Source: Bacteroidota bacterium
GTDB lineage: Bacteria > Bacteroidota > Ignavibacteria > SZUA-365
Assembly (NCBI GenBank): GCA_014860565.1
Contig: JACZJN010000054.1
Location: 1-41,937 of the forward strand
DNA length: 41,937 bases
Direction of reading: 5' to 3'
Shown here: positions 16,500 to 26,148 of the stretch, piece by piece
Numbering within the stretch: position 1 is the first letter of the stretch
Layout of the letters: every line of letters starts with the position of its first letter
Position numbers and translations under genes: made by a program
Notes under the pieces: generated by a model
Database searches by the model: none
Told to the model about the DNA's origin: nothing
The model's input: only the letters and a program-made list of their open reading frames with translations

Positions 16500-19274
16500 T
16501 CAGAGTATGCGGATGACGACGAGCGTGATATCGTCGTTCTGCTCGGCGGTGCCGCGGTGCCGCGCGACTTCGCTGATCAGGAGTTCCTGGAGATCGGAGG
16601 CGGACATCTGCGCGGCGCCCTTGACCATGGCGAAGACGCGGTCTTCTCCGAATTCCGCCTTTTTCTGGTCCATCGCCTCGGTCAGGCCGTCGGAATAGAG
16701 AACGATCAGTCCGTGCGATTTGAGCAGGAAGACTTTCTCCTCGAGTGCCTGATCGAACACATCGCCGGGTTCGAGACCGAGCCCCATCCCTTCCGAACCG
16801 ACAAACCCCATGTCGCCGTTGAGGGCGATGAGGGGCTGCGTATGACCTGCGCGGCAGATCGTCACTGTTTCGGCATTGAAGTCAAACAGTACCAGGATCA
16901 TGGTGATAAAGGAATTCCGTTCCATTCCTTCATAGATGAGGCGATTGACCTTCATGAGAATCTCCCGCGGCGTGTCATACATCTGCGCCGCGAAACGGAT
17001 CATGCCCTGCACTTTCGACATGTACAGCGCGGCCGACATGCCCTTGCCTGAAACATCGCCCACGGCGACGAGCAGTCGGTTGTCGGGGAGTTCGATATAG
17101 TCGTAGTAGTCGCCTCCAACGGTCTGGGCGGGAATGCTGATCCCGGAAATATCGAGTCGCGGATTGCGGGGATTTTCTTTCGGGAGCAGGCCCTGCTGGA
17201 TACGCTGCGCGATGTTCAGCTGTTCGGTGATTTTCTGTTTCTCGATTTCCGAGCGGTGCAGGCGCGCATTCTCTATGGCGATCGCCGCCTGACTGGCGAC
17301 GGTGGAGAGCAGATCGATGTCTTCCTGGGAATACACTTTCCCGCTGAGCTTCGGACCGACGTTGATCGAACCGATAAGGCGGTCCTGGATAAACATCGGC
17401 ACCATCAGCACGACGCCGGATTCCTTGATCTTGCTGCGGTCCCCTTCGTCGCTGACACGTGGGTCCTCGTCCAGAAGCGCGAGGTTCAGCGGACTCCGGG
17501 CGCTCTTGAGCAGTTCCACCACGCCACCGGGCCGGTGATCGAAAACCGAGAGGGCATCGTCCATGTTGCGGGCGAGCACATGGCATCCTTCCTGTTCGTC
17601 GCAGAGGGCGACGGAGACCTTATCCACGTGCATGGTCGTTGCGATGCGGTTCACCACGGAGTGAAGTATCTGTTCAAGATTCATCTGCCGGGGCAGTTCA
17701 CTGCTGAACTCAAGCAGGGCTTTCTGGTAGTTGTATCGCTCCTGATAAAAGACACGGTCGACGATACTCTGAATCCTGCGCTTGAGCGGATCGAAAATGA
17801 GGGCGATCACGATGACGGCGATCATCAGCAGCACGGTGTTGTCGGCTTCTCCGAGCGCATAGCCGAGGAGACTTCCCAGTCCGAACACGACGCCGAGATA
17901 AATCGCGGCGAGAGACGCGGTGATGATGGCATAAATGATGCTGCGCCGTACGATGAGCGTGACGTCCATCAGGCGGTGCCTGATGATCGCGTAGCCGAAC
18001 GCGGGGGGGATACCGACCACCAGTATGGCCGGCAGCAACAGATACGGATCGAGGAACAGCGCGAGGGGATGCGTCATCGTCAGAATGGGCAGATACACGA
18101 ATACGGCGATTCCTATCAGAGCCGATTGCAGAATGGGACGCAGCTGACGGCGCCGTGTGCGATCGATACGCGTGAAATAGCTGTGCGTGAAGATCGCGAG
18201 TCCACCGAGAAAGTATGCAAAGGGAAACAGCGCGCATGTGAGATACAGCCATCGCGGCGCCATGAAGCCCCACAGCTGGAAGATCGTGGCGACGAGGATG
18301 GCCGCGGTCAGGAAGCTGCCGCCGTAGAGCAGCGCGATCACCCAGCGTTTCGCGGCCGATTCGCGGCGCACAGGGAAATGCATGAAGTAGGTCACGAACA
18401 CCGGCGGCACGATGACGCGGCTCAGCATGCCGAATGCGACCAGCATGTATATTTTCCATGCCGGATCGTAGGGGACGCTGACCGTGATCGAAGACATGCC
18501 GAAGAAAAACAACGCGTAGATGCCGTAGCGCGCGAACTTCCGCTGAATGCTTCCTTCCGGGCGCGCCAGAACCACAAAAAGACTGACGAGAAGGAAGCCC
18601 AGACCGAGCAGGAACTCGGAAAGGTAGATCATGTTGAAGGTTTTCAGCAGCGTCACATGAAAGGTGTGCTGCTTTCCTCCCCGATCGACCAGGAATCTCG
18701 CCTTGCTGCCGGCGGCGTGCACGTTGATCAGATATGATGGGCCGTATATGTGGTTAATGCTCACGTCGTCGATACGAAGCAGGATATCGCCGTTCTGAAC
18801 GCCGGCTCGGTCCGTCACACCGCCCGGGACGATATTCCGAATCACGAGCATGAGAAAAATGCGGTCGTAGATATACGCCGGCAATCCACTTTCCTCACTG
18901 CGCGGGGTCCAAAACACGTCCATCTCCCTCAGGTCCCGCTGAATGCGCAGGCGCACTGGTTTTCCGGGAGTGGTCTTCCCCATCACATCGATGGCATGTT
19001 TCGCGCGCGAGACCGGCGTCCCGTCCACTGCCATCAGGATATCCCCTGGGAGCAGCCCGGCCTTTTTCATGGACGACGCGGGTTTGATCATGTCGATAAG
19101 CACGACGGTGCTGTCGCTGAAAACCTGCTGCCACTCACATTGGTCATTGCTCGGCACACGCCAGAGCATGACATGAAGGGCGTTGTAGCCGGTCACGATC
19201 AGTACCGCGAATGCAAAAATCAGGTACAGCGCGCGGATCGAGCGGGGCGATATGCGATCCTGAAGGGGTTTCAC
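16500..19274 (-). CDS. Membrane PDZ-GAF-PP2C phosphatase (RsbU/SpoIIE type)
   Basis: This 924-aa protein has an N-terminal transmembrane helix (about 14-36). Two PDZ-like domains follow (about 50-120, with GLLPGDILMAVDG, and 135-210, with GVQNGDILLRIDD). About seven more membrane helices span 215-495. A DRVFYQERYNYQKALLEF linker leads into a GAF domain (about 530-670). The C-terminal PP2C/SpoIIE phosphatase (about 700-924) has metal-binding motifs GGDYYDY, GDVSGKG, SDGLTEA and NDDITLVV. Such phosphatases usually dephosphorylate an anti-sigma-factor antagonist in partner-switching pathways. No RsbV or RsbW partner is encoded nearby. The start is a GTG. It is transcribed away from a second PP2C gene. 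Confidence 0.92.
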   Translation of the reverse strand: MKPLQDRISPRSIRALYLIFAFAVLIVTGYNALHVMLWRVPSNDQCEWQQVFSDSTVVLIDMIKPASSMKKAGLLPGDILMAVDGTPVSRAKHAIDVMGKTTPGKPVRLRIQRDLREMDVFWTPRSEESGLPAYIYDRIFLMLVIRNIVPGGVTDRAGVQNGDILLRIDDVSINHIYGPSYLINVHAAGSKARFLVDRGGKQHTFHVTLLKTFNMIYLSEFLLGLGFLLVSLFVVLARPEGSIQRKFARYGIYALFFFGMSSITVSVPYDPAWKIYMLVAFGMLSRVIVPPVFVTYFMHFPVRRESAAKRWVIALLYGGSFLTAAILVATIFQLWGFMAPRWLYLTCALFPFAYFLGGLAIFTHSYFTRIDRTRRRQLRPILQSALIGIAVFVYLPILTMTHPLALFLDPYLLLPAILVVGIPPAFGYAIIRHRLMDVTLIVRRSIIYAIITASLAAIYLGVVFGLGSLLGYALGEADNTVLLMIAVIVIALIFDPLKRRIQSIVDRVFYQERYNYQKALLEFSSELPRQMNLEQILHSVVNRIATTMHVDKVSVALCDEQEGCHVLARNMDDALSVFDHRPGGVVELLKSARSPLNLALLDEDPRVSDEGDRSKIKESGVVLMVPMFIQDRLIGSINVGPKLSGKVYSQEDIDLLSTVASQAAIAIENARLHRSEIEKQKITEQLNIAQRIQQGLLPKENPRNPRLDISGISIPAQTVGGDYYDYIELPDNRLLVAVGDVSGKGMSAALYMSKVQGMIRFAAQMYDTPREILMKVNRLIYEGMERNSFITMILVLFDFNAETVTICRAGHTQPLIALNGDMGFVGSEGMGLGLEPGDVFDQALEEKVFLLKSHGLIVLYSDGLTEAMDQKKAEFGEDRVFAMVKGAAQMSASDLQELLISEVARHRGTAEQNDDITLVVIRIL

Positions 19275-19346
19275 GTGCGCTCAGCCATCAAGCTCCGGAG
19301 AGATAAACATGTTAGGAGTGAAAAGTACCATTTTTACCGCTTCATC

Positions 19347-19369
19347 AAAATGCATAAAAAGTGCATTTT
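19347..19369. promoter_or_regulatory. Perfect 8-bp palindrome between divergent PP2C genes
   Basis: AAAATGCA (19347-19354) and TGCATTTT (19362-19369) form an operator-like dyad with a 7-base spacer in the 222-base region between the two divergent phosphatase genes. A possible + strand promoter, TTGGGA (19368-19373), 18 bases, GATACA (19392-19397), overlaps its right arm, so a protein bound here could control that gene or both. Confidence 0.45.
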
Positions 19370-19496
19370 GGGAATTCGGGCGAACAGACGCGATACAGAT
19401 TCTGCCAGGTGCGAAACCGGCACATGAATATTGCTACGAAGAAACACGGGAACTGTTGCACCGAGGCCCGCGCCGTGCCCCGACGAGAGGAAGAAT

Positions 19497-21983
19497 ATGG
19501 AACACCCGCACATCCCACGATCACTGGTATCGATCATTCTCGGGCTCATCGCCGCGGCAGCCCTGCTCACGGCCATTTTCCTGCTGTATCCCGACACGCA
19601 CTCCTACGGCGGACTCACACTGAAGGAGGATGATGTAAGCATCGTCCGTCACACCCGCCAGCTGCTTGCCGCAATGCAGCTGGATTCGGTTTCCTACATT
19701 CCCAGCGCGGCGCTGCACTCCCGCCAACCCATCCTCGAACGCATGTACTCCCACTATGGCGCCACGGAGGCAAACCGTCTGCTCCGCAGCCGTGTACCGG
19801 GATATTACTGGGACGTCCGCCTGATGCGTGAAGAGCCTGAGGAATCCGGCGCGGTCACCCTCTCCGCGGGCGGAGAAGAAAAAATGGTGCAGCGGATTCT
19901 CGGCGGGGATCTGCGATTTCAGTTCAATACAAGCGGGAAGCTGATATCCGTCGACCTGCCGATGGAGGACTCCGTCGCCGCCATATCGCTGTCTCCCTCC
20001 GCTGCCTACGCGCTGGTTCGCGGAATCTGCGTCACGCATGCCGAGCCCGCGCTGCTATCCCCCCTTGTTCGACTGGCGGCGTATCCCGACTCGATGACCT
20101 CGGACGCGGCTTTGGAGGGAATTCAGTATCAGTCTTCCGTCCGACCACAACGCACGGATCATCTGTTCAGTTGGAGCGTGTACGACGACGCGTTGCGCGA
20201 CACTGTCGATGTGCGTGTCGTGGTGAAGGGCCGTGTGCTCACACAGCTCAGTGCCGTGTACCGCTTCACCCGGGGCTTCACTGCCGCGCAGACAGTCGGC
20301 ATAGCCGATGTGTTTGAAATCATTTTCTATGTGATCTTTTCCATCATTCTTCTTGTCGTCGGATTCCGGCGTCTGCGCGCCTTCGAAATAGGATTTCGTT
20401 CCGCTTTCTATCTCGCGCTTCTGATCACCACCCTGTTCGCGGTATGGCTTTATTTCGAGCTATCGGCACAGATGGGGCAAACGCTCGAACTGCTCATTCC
20501 CCTGCTGATCGCACCGTTGTTCGTCGGCGGTGCATTTGTCCCGCTCTGGGCGATCGCGGAGAGCATCGGCCGTGAAACATGGAAAGAAAAGTTCATCACG
20601 TTCGACCTACTGCGCACCGGTCATTTCCTGCACTCCCGCATCGGCCGGGCACTGCTGCAGGGCGCGGTCGCGGGACTCGCGATGCTCGTGGTCGGTCTTG
20701 TAGCCGCCAAACTCTCGGGCGGTTTCGACACTGTCTGGATCAGGGAATCCAACGGCGACGGCATGCGGCAGTTCTCTACCCCGAGTCCGGGCCTGTTTAT
20801 TATCGGGAATGCCCTGCTTTCCAATATGTACGGCATTGCGTTCCTGCTGGTCGCCATCGTCTCGCTCGCGCACCAGAGTATCCGTTCCAAAGTGATTCTC
20901 ATCGCCGCCGCGGCGGCCGTATTCACGATCATCGACAACATCAACCTTGTCCCGCTTCCCACTGCCTGGCTTGTGATTCTGCCGGTCATGCTTCTGCTGG
21001 TCTGGCTGTACGTCCGGACCGACGTACTCACCGCCTTCATCGCCGCCGTGGTGTTTTCCATCGCCGACAGCGGCGTCCTTCTGCTGCTGCCGGGCAACAC
21101 CGCCTATCACACAGACGGGATGCTTCTGGCGACCGGGCTGGCACTGCTGCTCGCGTGGGCGATCGCTGCCATGCTTGTTCCCGACAGCGTCGAGGATCTC
21201 GAGGACATTGCTCCCCGCTTCCAGCGCCACATTACGGAGCGCCAGCGGCTGTCACGCGAACTCGAAATCGCGCGCGACGTACAGATGAGCTTTCTTCCGA
21301 AGCACAATCCCCACATGGAGGGGTTGGATATCGCCTCTCATTGCGCGCCCGCGCTGGAAGTGGGCGGCGACTATTACGATTTCATCGATCTGGGTGAGGG
21401 TAGGCTCGGCATCGCCATCGGCGACGTGTCAGGCAAGGGAACCCAGGCGGCGTTCTACATGACGCTGACCAAGGGTTTCCTGCAGGCGCTGGCCGCGCAG
21501 CACGACTCCCCTGCCGCCGTGCTCGTGGAAATGAACCGGCTGTTCTACCGCAACGTCGAGCGCGGACATTTCATCAGCATGATCTACGCGGTGTTCGATG
21601 TCCCGGCCGGAATGCTGCACATCGCGCGGGCCGGACATTCCCCCGTCATGCGGCGCTCCGCAGACAGCACAGTCGACCTGATCCAGTCGCGCGGCATTGC
21701 GCTCGGCTTCGAGGCAGGCGAGACCTTCTCGGCGACCATCGAGGACGTCACCGTGCCGCTGCATTCAGGCGATGTTTTTGTCCTTTATACGGACGGATAT
21801 CCCGAAGCGATGACCCGCGCGCGGGAGGAATACGGGGAGGACCGTCTTGCCACGGCCCTGCAGCATTTCACCGGCAGTTCGGCCGAAGAACTGCTCTCGC
21901 ATCTGTACCGCGATACACGACGCTTCACCGGACGCGCCGAGCAGCATGATGATATGACCATGGTGGTGGTGCGCATTCCCTGA
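19497..21983 (+). CDS. Polytopic membrane PP2C phosphatase (RsbU/SpoIIE type)
   Basis: This 828-aa protein has an N-terminal helix (MEHPHIPRSLVSIILGLIAA...), then a ~240-residue extracytoplasmic region of unknown fold. A block of about eight membrane helices spans residues 270-560. A short coiled linker (SRELEIARDVQMSFLP) leads into a SpoIIE-type PP2C domain with GGDYYDF (about 622), GDVSGKG, TDGYPEA and HDDMTMVVV. It probably reads an envelope signal and dephosphorylates a cytoplasmic phospho-protein. The start is set by GAGAGGAAG just upstream of the ATG; an upstream in-frame ATG lacks such a site. It shares its catalytic domain, but not its sensor, with the divergent gene. Confidence 0.9.
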   Translation: MEHPHIPRSLVSIILGLIAAAALLTAIFLLYPDTHSYGGLTLKEDDVSIVRHTRQLLAAMQLDSVSYIPSAALHSRQPILERMYSHYGATEANRLLRSRVPGYYWDVRLMREEPEESGAVTLSAGGEEKMVQRILGGDLRFQFNTSGKLISVDLPMEDSVAAISLSPSAAYALVRGICVTHAEPALLSPLVRLAAYPDSMTSDAALEGIQYQSSVRPQRTDHLFSWSVYDDALRDTVDVRVVVKGRVLTQLSAVYRFTRGFTAAQTVGIADVFEIIFYVIFSIILLVVGFRRLRAFEIGFRSAFYLALLITTLFAVWLYFELSAQMGQTLELLIPLLIAPLFVGGAFVPLWAIAESIGRETWKEKFITFDLLRTGHFLHSRIGRALLQGAVAGLAMLVVGLVAAKLSGGFDTVWIRESNGDGMRQFSTPSPGLFIIGNALLSNMYGIAFLLVAIVSLAHQSIRSKVILIAAAAAVFTIIDNINLVPLPTAWLVILPVMLLLVWLYVRTDVLTAFIAAVVFSIADSGVLLLLPGNTAYHTDGMLLATGLALLLAWAIAAMLVPDSVEDLEDIAPRFQRHITERQRLSRELEIARDVQMSFLPKHNPHMEGLDIASHCAPALEVGGDYYDFIDLGEGRLGIAIGDVSGKGTQAAFYMTLTKGFLQALAAQHDSPAAVLVEMNRLFYRNVERGHFISMIYAVFDVPAGMLHIARAGHSPVMRRSADSTVDLIQSRGIALGFEAGETFSATIEDVTVPLHSGDVFVLYTDGYPEAMTRAREEYGEDRLATALQHFTGSSAEELLSHLYRDTRRFTGRAEQHDDMTMVVVRIP

Positions 21984-22061
21984 GCGGCACCGCCCCCTTG
22001 CCATTCTGCGAAGGTTTCACCAGTTTCTGATACTACCCCGTGCCACTCCGGAGCGTCGCCC

Positions 22062-23666
22062 ATGGACAGCGCCCTTCCCCTGCCCGATCTGCTCATTGTT
22101 CTCTTCTATCTCCTGGTCGTGATCGGCATTGGCGTCTATTTTTCCCGGCGCGAGAACACGCGCGTGGGGTATTTCCTCGCGGGCCGCAACATCGGCTGGC
22201 TGGCCATCGGCGCCTCGCTGTTCGCCACAAACATCTCGAGCGAGCACCTTCTCGGGCTGGCCGGAACAGGCTCGAAATCAGGGCTTGCCGTCGGGCACTT
22301 CGAATGGCTGGCGGTGCTGATGGTGCTGCTGCTCGGTTGGGTTTTCACCCCGTTCTATCTCAAGTCCGGTGTTTTCACCATGCCGGAATTTCTCGAACGC
22401 CGCTATGGTCCCGCGGCGCGTTCGTACCTGTCGGTTGTCTCCATCGTCGCCTACGTGCTGACAAAGATATCCATCTCGCTGTATGCGGGCGGTATTCTTC
22501 TCAACGCCGTGGTGGGATGGGACATGTACACCTCGGCGGTGGTCATCGTCCTGATCACGGGGCTGTACACGGTGATGGGGGGATTGAGTGCGGTGATCTA
22601 CACGGACCTCGTCCAGATGTTCATTCTCATCGCGGGCTCCGTCGCGATGACTTTCATCGGCCTTGATCGCGCGGGCGGCTGGGATGCCGTCGTCGCCGCC
22701 ACCCCACCGGATTTCTGGCACATGTTCAAACCGATGAGCGATCCCGATTTCCCGTGGACGGGCATCGTCTTCGGTGCGCCGATTCTGGGCATCTGGTACT
22801 GGTGCACCGACCAGTATATCGTGCAGCGCGTGCTTAGTGCCCGCAACCTGGACCAGGCGCAGTCCGGCACCATTCTCGCCGGCTTCCTGAAAATCCTGCC
22901 GGTGTTCATTCTCGTGCTTCCGGGCATCATCGGCTACGCTCTCTCTGACGGAAGTGTCACCGGCGACCGCAGTTTCGCCTGGCTGGTCACCACGCTGCTG
23001 CCGAGCGGGCTCAAGGGCCTTGTCGTCGCCGGACTGCTCGCGGCGCTGATGTCGTCGCTGAGTGCGATGTTCAATTCCACATCCACGCTGTTCACCATCG
23101 ATATCTATCAGAAATGGCGGCCGCAGGCCAGCGAACGCGAAGCCGTGCGCGTCGGCCGCCTGGTCACCGTGGCGATGGTCGCCCTTGGGCTTGTCTGGAT
23201 TCCCTTCATCGGCCTGCTGAGCGATGAGCGCATGTATGTGTACCTCCAGAGCGTGCAGGGGTATATATCACCGCCGATCGCCGCGGTCTTCCTCTTTGGG
23301 CTGTTCTGGCCGCGCGCCAATGGAAAGGGGGCGATGGCGGCGCTGCTGACCGGACTCGTGCTCGGCGGCCTGCGCTTCGTCCTGGAAATCCAGCACAAGC
23401 TGACGCCGTTCGACAACCCGTGGCTTGCCACGCTGGCCACGGTCAACTTCCTCCACGTTGCCATCGTGCTGTTCCTGATCTCGACTGCCGTCCTCGTTGC
23501 GGTAAGCCTCGCCACCGAGGCGCCTCGCCGCTGGGATCTGATCAATATCACCTGGTCCGACACACCGCGGCTGAAGACCGTCCCCACGCTCATGCGTCGC
23601 GTCAATATCACGCTCTCTTTCGCACTCATTGCGCTGCTGTTTGGACTGTGGTGGTTCTTCCGTTAA
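22062..23666 (+). CDS. Sodium:solute symporter, SGLT-like
   Basis: This 534-aa protein of the SSS (solute:sodium symporter) family has about 14 hydrophobic helices. The family signatures are FATNISSEHLLGLAG, GLYTVMGGLSAVIYTDLVQ (about 165-185), WYWCTDQYIVQRVLSARN and LMSSLSAMFNSTSTLFTID. These match the vSGLT/SGLT sugar-transporter branch rather than the proline or pantothenate branch. It sits 18 bases before a glucosidase gene, so it probably takes up the sugar that enzyme releases. The ATG is preceded by CCGGAG at a good distance. Confidence 0.92.
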   Translation: MDSALPLPDLLIVLFYLLVVIGIGVYFSRRENTRVGYFLAGRNIGWLAIGASLFATNISSEHLLGLAGTGSKSGLAVGHFEWLAVLMVLLLGWVFTPFYLKSGVFTMPEFLERRYGPAARSYLSVVSIVAYVLTKISISLYAGGILLNAVVGWDMYTSAVVIVLITGLYTVMGGLSAVIYTDLVQMFILIAGSVAMTFIGLDRAGGWDAVVAATPPDFWHMFKPMSDPDFPWTGIVFGAPILGIWYWCTDQYIVQRVLSARNLDQAQSGTILAGFLKILPVFILVLPGIIGYALSDGSVTGDRSFAWLVTTLLPSGLKGLVVAGLLAALMSSLSAMFNSTSTLFTIDIYQKWRPQASEREAVRVGRLVTVAMVALGLVWIPFIGLLSDERMYVYLQSVQGYISPPIAAVFLFGLFWPRANGKGAMAALLTGLVLGGLRFVLEIQHKLTPFDNPWLATLATVNFLHVAIVLFLISTAVLVAVSLATEAPRRWDLINITWSDTPRLKTVPTLMRRVNITLSFALIALLFGLWWFFR

Positions 23667-23684
23667 ATCTTCCGGATTCCCGAT

Positions 23685-26129
23685 ATGAAACGCACCTTCC
23701 TCCTGCTGATGCTTCTGTTCCTGCTCGCTTCCACGGCCAGGGCAGACCGCTATTCCTTTCTCGGATCGTACGAATCACATACCACCGACGGCAGCCGCCT
23801 GACCATCACCGCGACGAATAACGTGCTGCGGCTGACACTGACCGACAGCGCCGTCGTGCGTGTGCAGCTCGGACGCGACGGCACGATACTCGACCTGCCT
23901 TCGTATGCGGTCGTCGCGCGCCCCAATCCCCTGCTGCGCTGGGAGGTGGAGGATCTGCCGGGCGCGCTTCGTCTCACTCTTCCCGCGGGCGTCATCGTCG
24001 TGCAGAAATTTCCCGTGCGTCTGCAGTTCCTCGCGACCGACGGCAGCCTCATCGCGGAAGACGCCCCCGCGTTCGGTCACGCATGGGACGGCAAGGAAGT
24101 GCAGCTGTGGCGAACGCTGCATGAAGACGAGCGATTCTTCGGACTCGGCGAGAAAGTGGGCGATGTTAACAAGCGCGGCGGACACTGGACGATGTGGAAT
24201 TCGGATTTCCCGGCGTACACCCACGACCGTGATCCGCTCTACGCCTCCGTCCCGTTTTTCATCGGCATGCACGCCGGATGCGCGTACGGAACGTTTTTCG
24301 ACAACAGCTACCGCAGCGTCTTCAACCTAGGCGCGGCCAGCGACCGCGTCTATTCCTTCGGCGCGGAAGACGGAGAGCTGAATTACTACTTCGTCTTTGG
24401 TCCGCGCATCCGCGACGTCGTGGCGCGATACAGCGCCCTCACCGGGCGCATGCCGCTGCCGCCACTCTGGGCGCTGGGCTACCAGCAGTGCCGCTGGAGC
24501 TACGCCCCGGAGTATGAGATCCGTGACATCGCACGCAATTTCCGGCAGCGGGGCATTCCTGCGGACGTTCTGTATCTGGATATCCGGTATATGGACGGCT
24601 ATAAAGTTTTCACCTGGGACGGCAAGGGATTTCCCGATCCTTCCGGACTCTGCCGTGATCTCGAAGCGATGGGATTCAAGGTGGTTCCCATTGTCGATCC
24701 TGGCGTGAAAGTGGAGACAGGCTACCCGGTGTATGAAGAAGGTTTGCGTGAGGGATATTTCGCACGCTATCCTGACGGCACGCCGTACAGCGGCGAGGTA
24801 TGGCCGGGCTGGTGCCACTTCCCCGATTTCACCCGCACGGACGTGCGCGACTGGTGGGGCAGCAAGTATGGCGCAATGATGGATATCGGCGTCGATGGGT
24901 TCTGGAATGACATGAACGAACCCGCTGTATGGGGAAGGGAATTTCCATTGCTGGTGGAATTCGATGATGACGGTATGCGCAGCACCATCAAGAAAATCCA
25001 CAACGTGTATGCCCATCTCGAGGCACAGGGAAGCTACGAAGGCATGCGCCGGACCCACCCCGACAAGCGGCCGTTCATTCTCACGCGCGCGGCGTTCGCG
25101 GGCACACAGCGCTATGCAGCGCTCTGGACGGGGGACAACAGCGCCCGCTTCGACAATCTGCAAATGGCCATTCGCATGAGCGTCGGGCTGGGACTGTCAG
25201 GCATGCCGTTCACCGGTCCCGACGTCGGCGGCTTCAACGGCGAACCCTCCGCCGAGCTGTATATTCGCTGGATGCAGGCCGGTGTGTTCACCCCTTTCCT
25301 CCGCACGCATACGACGATCAATTCGCGCGACCAGGAACCGTGGTCGTTCGGCGAATGGAATGAAGACATCCTGCGCAATTACATTTCAATGCGCTACCAG
25401 TATCTCCCCTATCTCTACTCCGAATTCCGGAATTCTTCCAGGAGCGGACTGCCGATAATGCGACCACTGTTTTTCGACAACGAATCCGACGCGGAAACGT
25501 TCAGCAGCCGCTGGCAGCACACGTTCATGGCCGGCCCCAGCATTCTTGTCGCACCGGTAGTCGAGGAGGGCAGACGCTTCCAGCAGGTGTATCTCCCTCA
25601 CGGCCGCTGGATCGATCCATGGACAGGTGCGCATTACGACGGCGGACAAACCGTCGTCGTCGAAGCGCCGCTCGAGCGGCTGCCGATGTTCTACCGCGGC
25701 GGCGCCCTGATTCCGCGGCGCGAGACCCAGCAGTACACCGGCGAGAGCCCGTTGAAAGAACTTCTGCTCGAAGTCGTGCCGGGCGACAGTGCCTCGTACA
25801 CCATGTATCTCGACGCAGGCGACGGCTTCGCCTACGAGACCGGCGGCTTCGACGAAGTGACATTCCGTATGCGGGCCGATGGCCTTTCCTGGGTGATCGA
25901 GTGCAGCAGCAGCAGCGGTAAATGGAGCAGTGCGATGAAGCGTATTCGTTTTCGCCTCTTCGGATCACCGCTGGTTCCGCGCAGCATCAGCATGGACGGA
26001 GAACGCGTCCTTCTCGAAAGTGATTCACAGCGCGAAAGCGCTCGTCCGCAGCTCGACGAAGGACGACGCAGATTCGAAATCACCCTGCCTTTCAGGACGG
26101 GCGTTCACGAATATCGCTTCGAGTATTGA
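23685..26129 (+). CDS. Secreted GH31 alpha-glucosidase/alpha-xylosidase
   Basis: This 814-aa glycoside hydrolase family 31 enzyme has a signal peptide (MKRTFLLLMLLFLLASTARA). An N-terminal galactose-mutarotase-like beta-sandwich precedes the (beta/alpha)8 catalytic domain. The nucleophile is Asp409 in GFWNDMNEP and the acid/base is Asp484 in LWTGDNSARFD. FTGPDVGGFNG and PFLRTHTT complete the substrate-site signatures. It cleaves alpha-linked glucose (or xylose) from the non-reducing end of oligosaccharides, likely in the periplasm or outside the cell. It follows the symporter gene by 18 bases, giving a two-gene sugar-use operon. It ends 19 bases from the convergent Lon/LamG gene. Confidence 0.94.
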   Translation: MKRTFLLLMLLFLLASTARADRYSFLGSYESHTTDGSRLTITATNNVLRLTLTDSAVVRVQLGRDGTILDLPSYAVVARPNPLLRWEVEDLPGALRLTLPAGVIVVQKFPVRLQFLATDGSLIAEDAPAFGHAWDGKEVQLWRTLHEDERFFGLGEKVGDVNKRGGHWTMWNSDFPAYTHDRDPLYASVPFFIGMHAGCAYGTFFDNSYRSVFNLGAASDRVYSFGAEDGELNYYFVFGPRIRDVVARYSALTGRMPLPPLWALGYQQCRWSYAPEYEIRDIARNFRQRGIPADVLYLDIRYMDGYKVFTWDGKGFPDPSGLCRDLEAMGFKVVPIVDPGVKVETGYPVYEEGLREGYFARYPDGTPYSGEVWPGWCHFPDFTRTDVRDWWGSKYGAMMDIGVDGFWNDMNEPAVWGREFPLLVEFDDDGMRSTIKKIHNVYAHLEAQGSYEGMRRTHPDKRPFILTRAAFAGTQRYAALWTGDNSARFDNLQMAIRMSVGLGLSGMPFTGPDVGGFNGEPSAELYIRWMQAGVFTPFLRTHTTINSRDQEPWSFGEWNEDILRNYISMRYQYLPYLYSEFRNSSRSGLPIMRPLFFDNESDAETFSSRWQHTFMAGPSILVAPVVEEGRRFQQVYLPHGRWIDPWTGAHYDGGQTVVVEAPLERLPMFYRGGALIPRRETQQYTGESPLKELLLEVVPGDSASYTMYLDAGDGFAYETGGFDEVTFRMRADGLSWVIECSSSSGKWSSAMKRIRFRLFGSPLVPRSISMDGERVLLESDSQRESARPQLDEGRRRFEITLPFRTGVHEYRFEY

Positions 26130-26148
26130 ATGCGTGTGCTCATGGCGG

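Noticed and set aside
17256-18737. Open + strand frame of 493 codons
   Set aside because: It lies entirely antisense to the PP2C/GAF gene and has a highly charged, His/Gln-rich shadow composition.
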